This document shows positions 5,638-6,085 of a DNA stretch of 6,085 nucleotides, piece after piece. The notes below the pieces were generated by a model. That model did no database searches, was not told the origin of the DNA, and saw only the letters and a list, made by a program, of their open reading frames with translations. The DNA comes from an uncultured Clostridia bacterium (GTDB lineage Bacteria > Bacillota_A > Clostridia > Christensenellales > CAG-138): positions 1 to 6,085 of the forward strand of contig CALFIV010000361.1 in assembly GCA_937877295.1 (NCBI GenBank), written 5' to 3'. The position numbers and the translations under genes were made by a program. How positions within the stretch are numbered: position 1 is the first letter of the stretch; each line of letters starts with the position of its first letter.

Positions 5638-6085
5638 TCGTTCGCCACCTTGCCTTTCATGACTTCGATAAACGGATTGAAGTACGCGTCATCCTTGACA
5701 ACGACGCCGTTCAGGCCCTTGCCCCCGTCCTTCGGCCGCTTGACGTCCGCGAAGATGCCCTTCTCGAGCGTGGTGAACAGGCCCAGCGTTTCGATCTCCT
5801 TCAAAAGCGCCGTCGCCTTTGTCAGCACTTCGTTCGCGCGGGTGCGGATGATGCCGCCCTCCTTGAAGGTCAGTTCGGAGCCTAAATCCTTCATCGTCCT
5901 GAAAATGTACTGCGCGTTTTCGATGGACAGCGCGCGATCCGACATAAACGGCGTGTGGATCGCCTCGGTCATCATACCCAACAGATGCAGCTTCTGGTTG
6001 GTCAGAATCGTGACCATGTTGAACAGCGCATCCTGAATGTGCCCGCGGAAGATGTTGCCGGTCATGTACTTGGTCGGCGGCATGT
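5634..6085 (-). CDS. kamD: Lysine 5,6-aminomutase alpha subunit, C-terminal part (cut by window edge)
   Basis: Only the last 149 to 150 codons are present; the full protein is usually a little over 500 residues, and its start lies beyond the right edge. The Met codon at 6081-6083 is therefore internal, not a start. The visible part follows clostridial KamD closely as I recall it: MPPTKYMTGNIFRGHIQDAL, then HTPFMSDRALSIENAQYIF, then TLEKGIFADVKRPKDGGKG near the end. The alpha subunit provides the barrel that receives the PLP-bound substrate and pairs with KamE. The frame is open to the window edge and ends in TGA at 5634-5636, overlapping the kamE start by 4 bases. The upstream part of the operon, where kamA or other kam genes may lie, cannot be seen. 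Confidence 0.95.
   Translation of the reverse strand, partial: MPPTKYMTGNIFRGHIQDALFNMVTILTNQKLHLLGMMTEAIHTPFMSDRALSIENAQYIFRTMKDLGSELTFKEGGIIRTRANEVLTKATALLKEIETLGLFTTLEKGIFADVKRPKDGGKGLNGVVVKDDAYFNPFIEVMKGKVANE

Noticed and set aside
4804..6036. A 410-codon open frame on the plus strand
   Set aside because: It lies entirely antisense to the certain kamD, kamE and transferase genes, has no recognisable domain, and is the sort of long shadow frame expected in GC-rich coding DNA.

Overview
The window looks like chromosomal DNA of an anaerobic, butyrate-forming, moderately GC-rich member of the Clostridia (Firmicutes). Three things suggest this. The gene content is lysine 5,6-aminomutase, a butyrate/acetoacetate-type CoA-transferase, crotonase and 3-hydroxybutyryl-CoA dehydrogenase. 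Most genes have strong AGGAGG-type ribosome binding sites. The closest proteins I can recall are clostridial. The combination resembles gut bacteria that ferment lysine to butyrate, but I cannot name a genus from the sequence alone.

Layout, left to right. Positions 1-1365 (minus strand) hold a two-gene block: crt (crotonase, complete), then hbd (3-hydroxyacyl-CoA dehydrogenase), which runs off the left edge after about 180 codons. Positions 1366-1532 are a divergent intergenic region with two well-formed sigma-70-type promoters back to back, one for crt-hbd and one for the rightward genes. Positions 1533-3394 (plus strand) hold a two-gene unit with a 4-base overlap: a ten-helix EamA/DMT-type permease, then a tandem double-GNAT acetyltransferase that looks like two genes joined in frame. 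Positions 3395-3449 carry a hairpin that can terminate transcription from both sides. Positions 3450-6085 (minus strand) hold a tightly packed operon, transcribed right to left: kamD (C-terminal part only), kamE, then the alpha and beta subunits of a class I CoA-transferase.

How the genes fit together. KamDE moves the terminal amino group of beta-lysine to form 3,5-diaminohexanoate. Later steps, encoded outside this window, give acetoacetate and crotonyl-CoA. After crotonyl-CoA is reduced to butyryl-CoA, the CoA-transferase can pass CoA to acetoacetate, releasing butyrate. Crt and Hbd interconvert acetoacetyl-CoA, 3-hydroxybutyryl-CoA and crotonyl-CoA, the same C4 pool. The permease and acetyltransferase sit between these blocks in the opposite orientation and have no obvious link to the pathway.

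I found no RNA genes, mobile elements, CRISPR arrays or large repeats, and no clear new system. The points worth a second look are protein-level: a lost acidic residue in the cofactor site of Hbd, an altered motif around the catalytic glutamate of the CoA-transferase beta subunit, and the in-frame joining of two GNAT domains.
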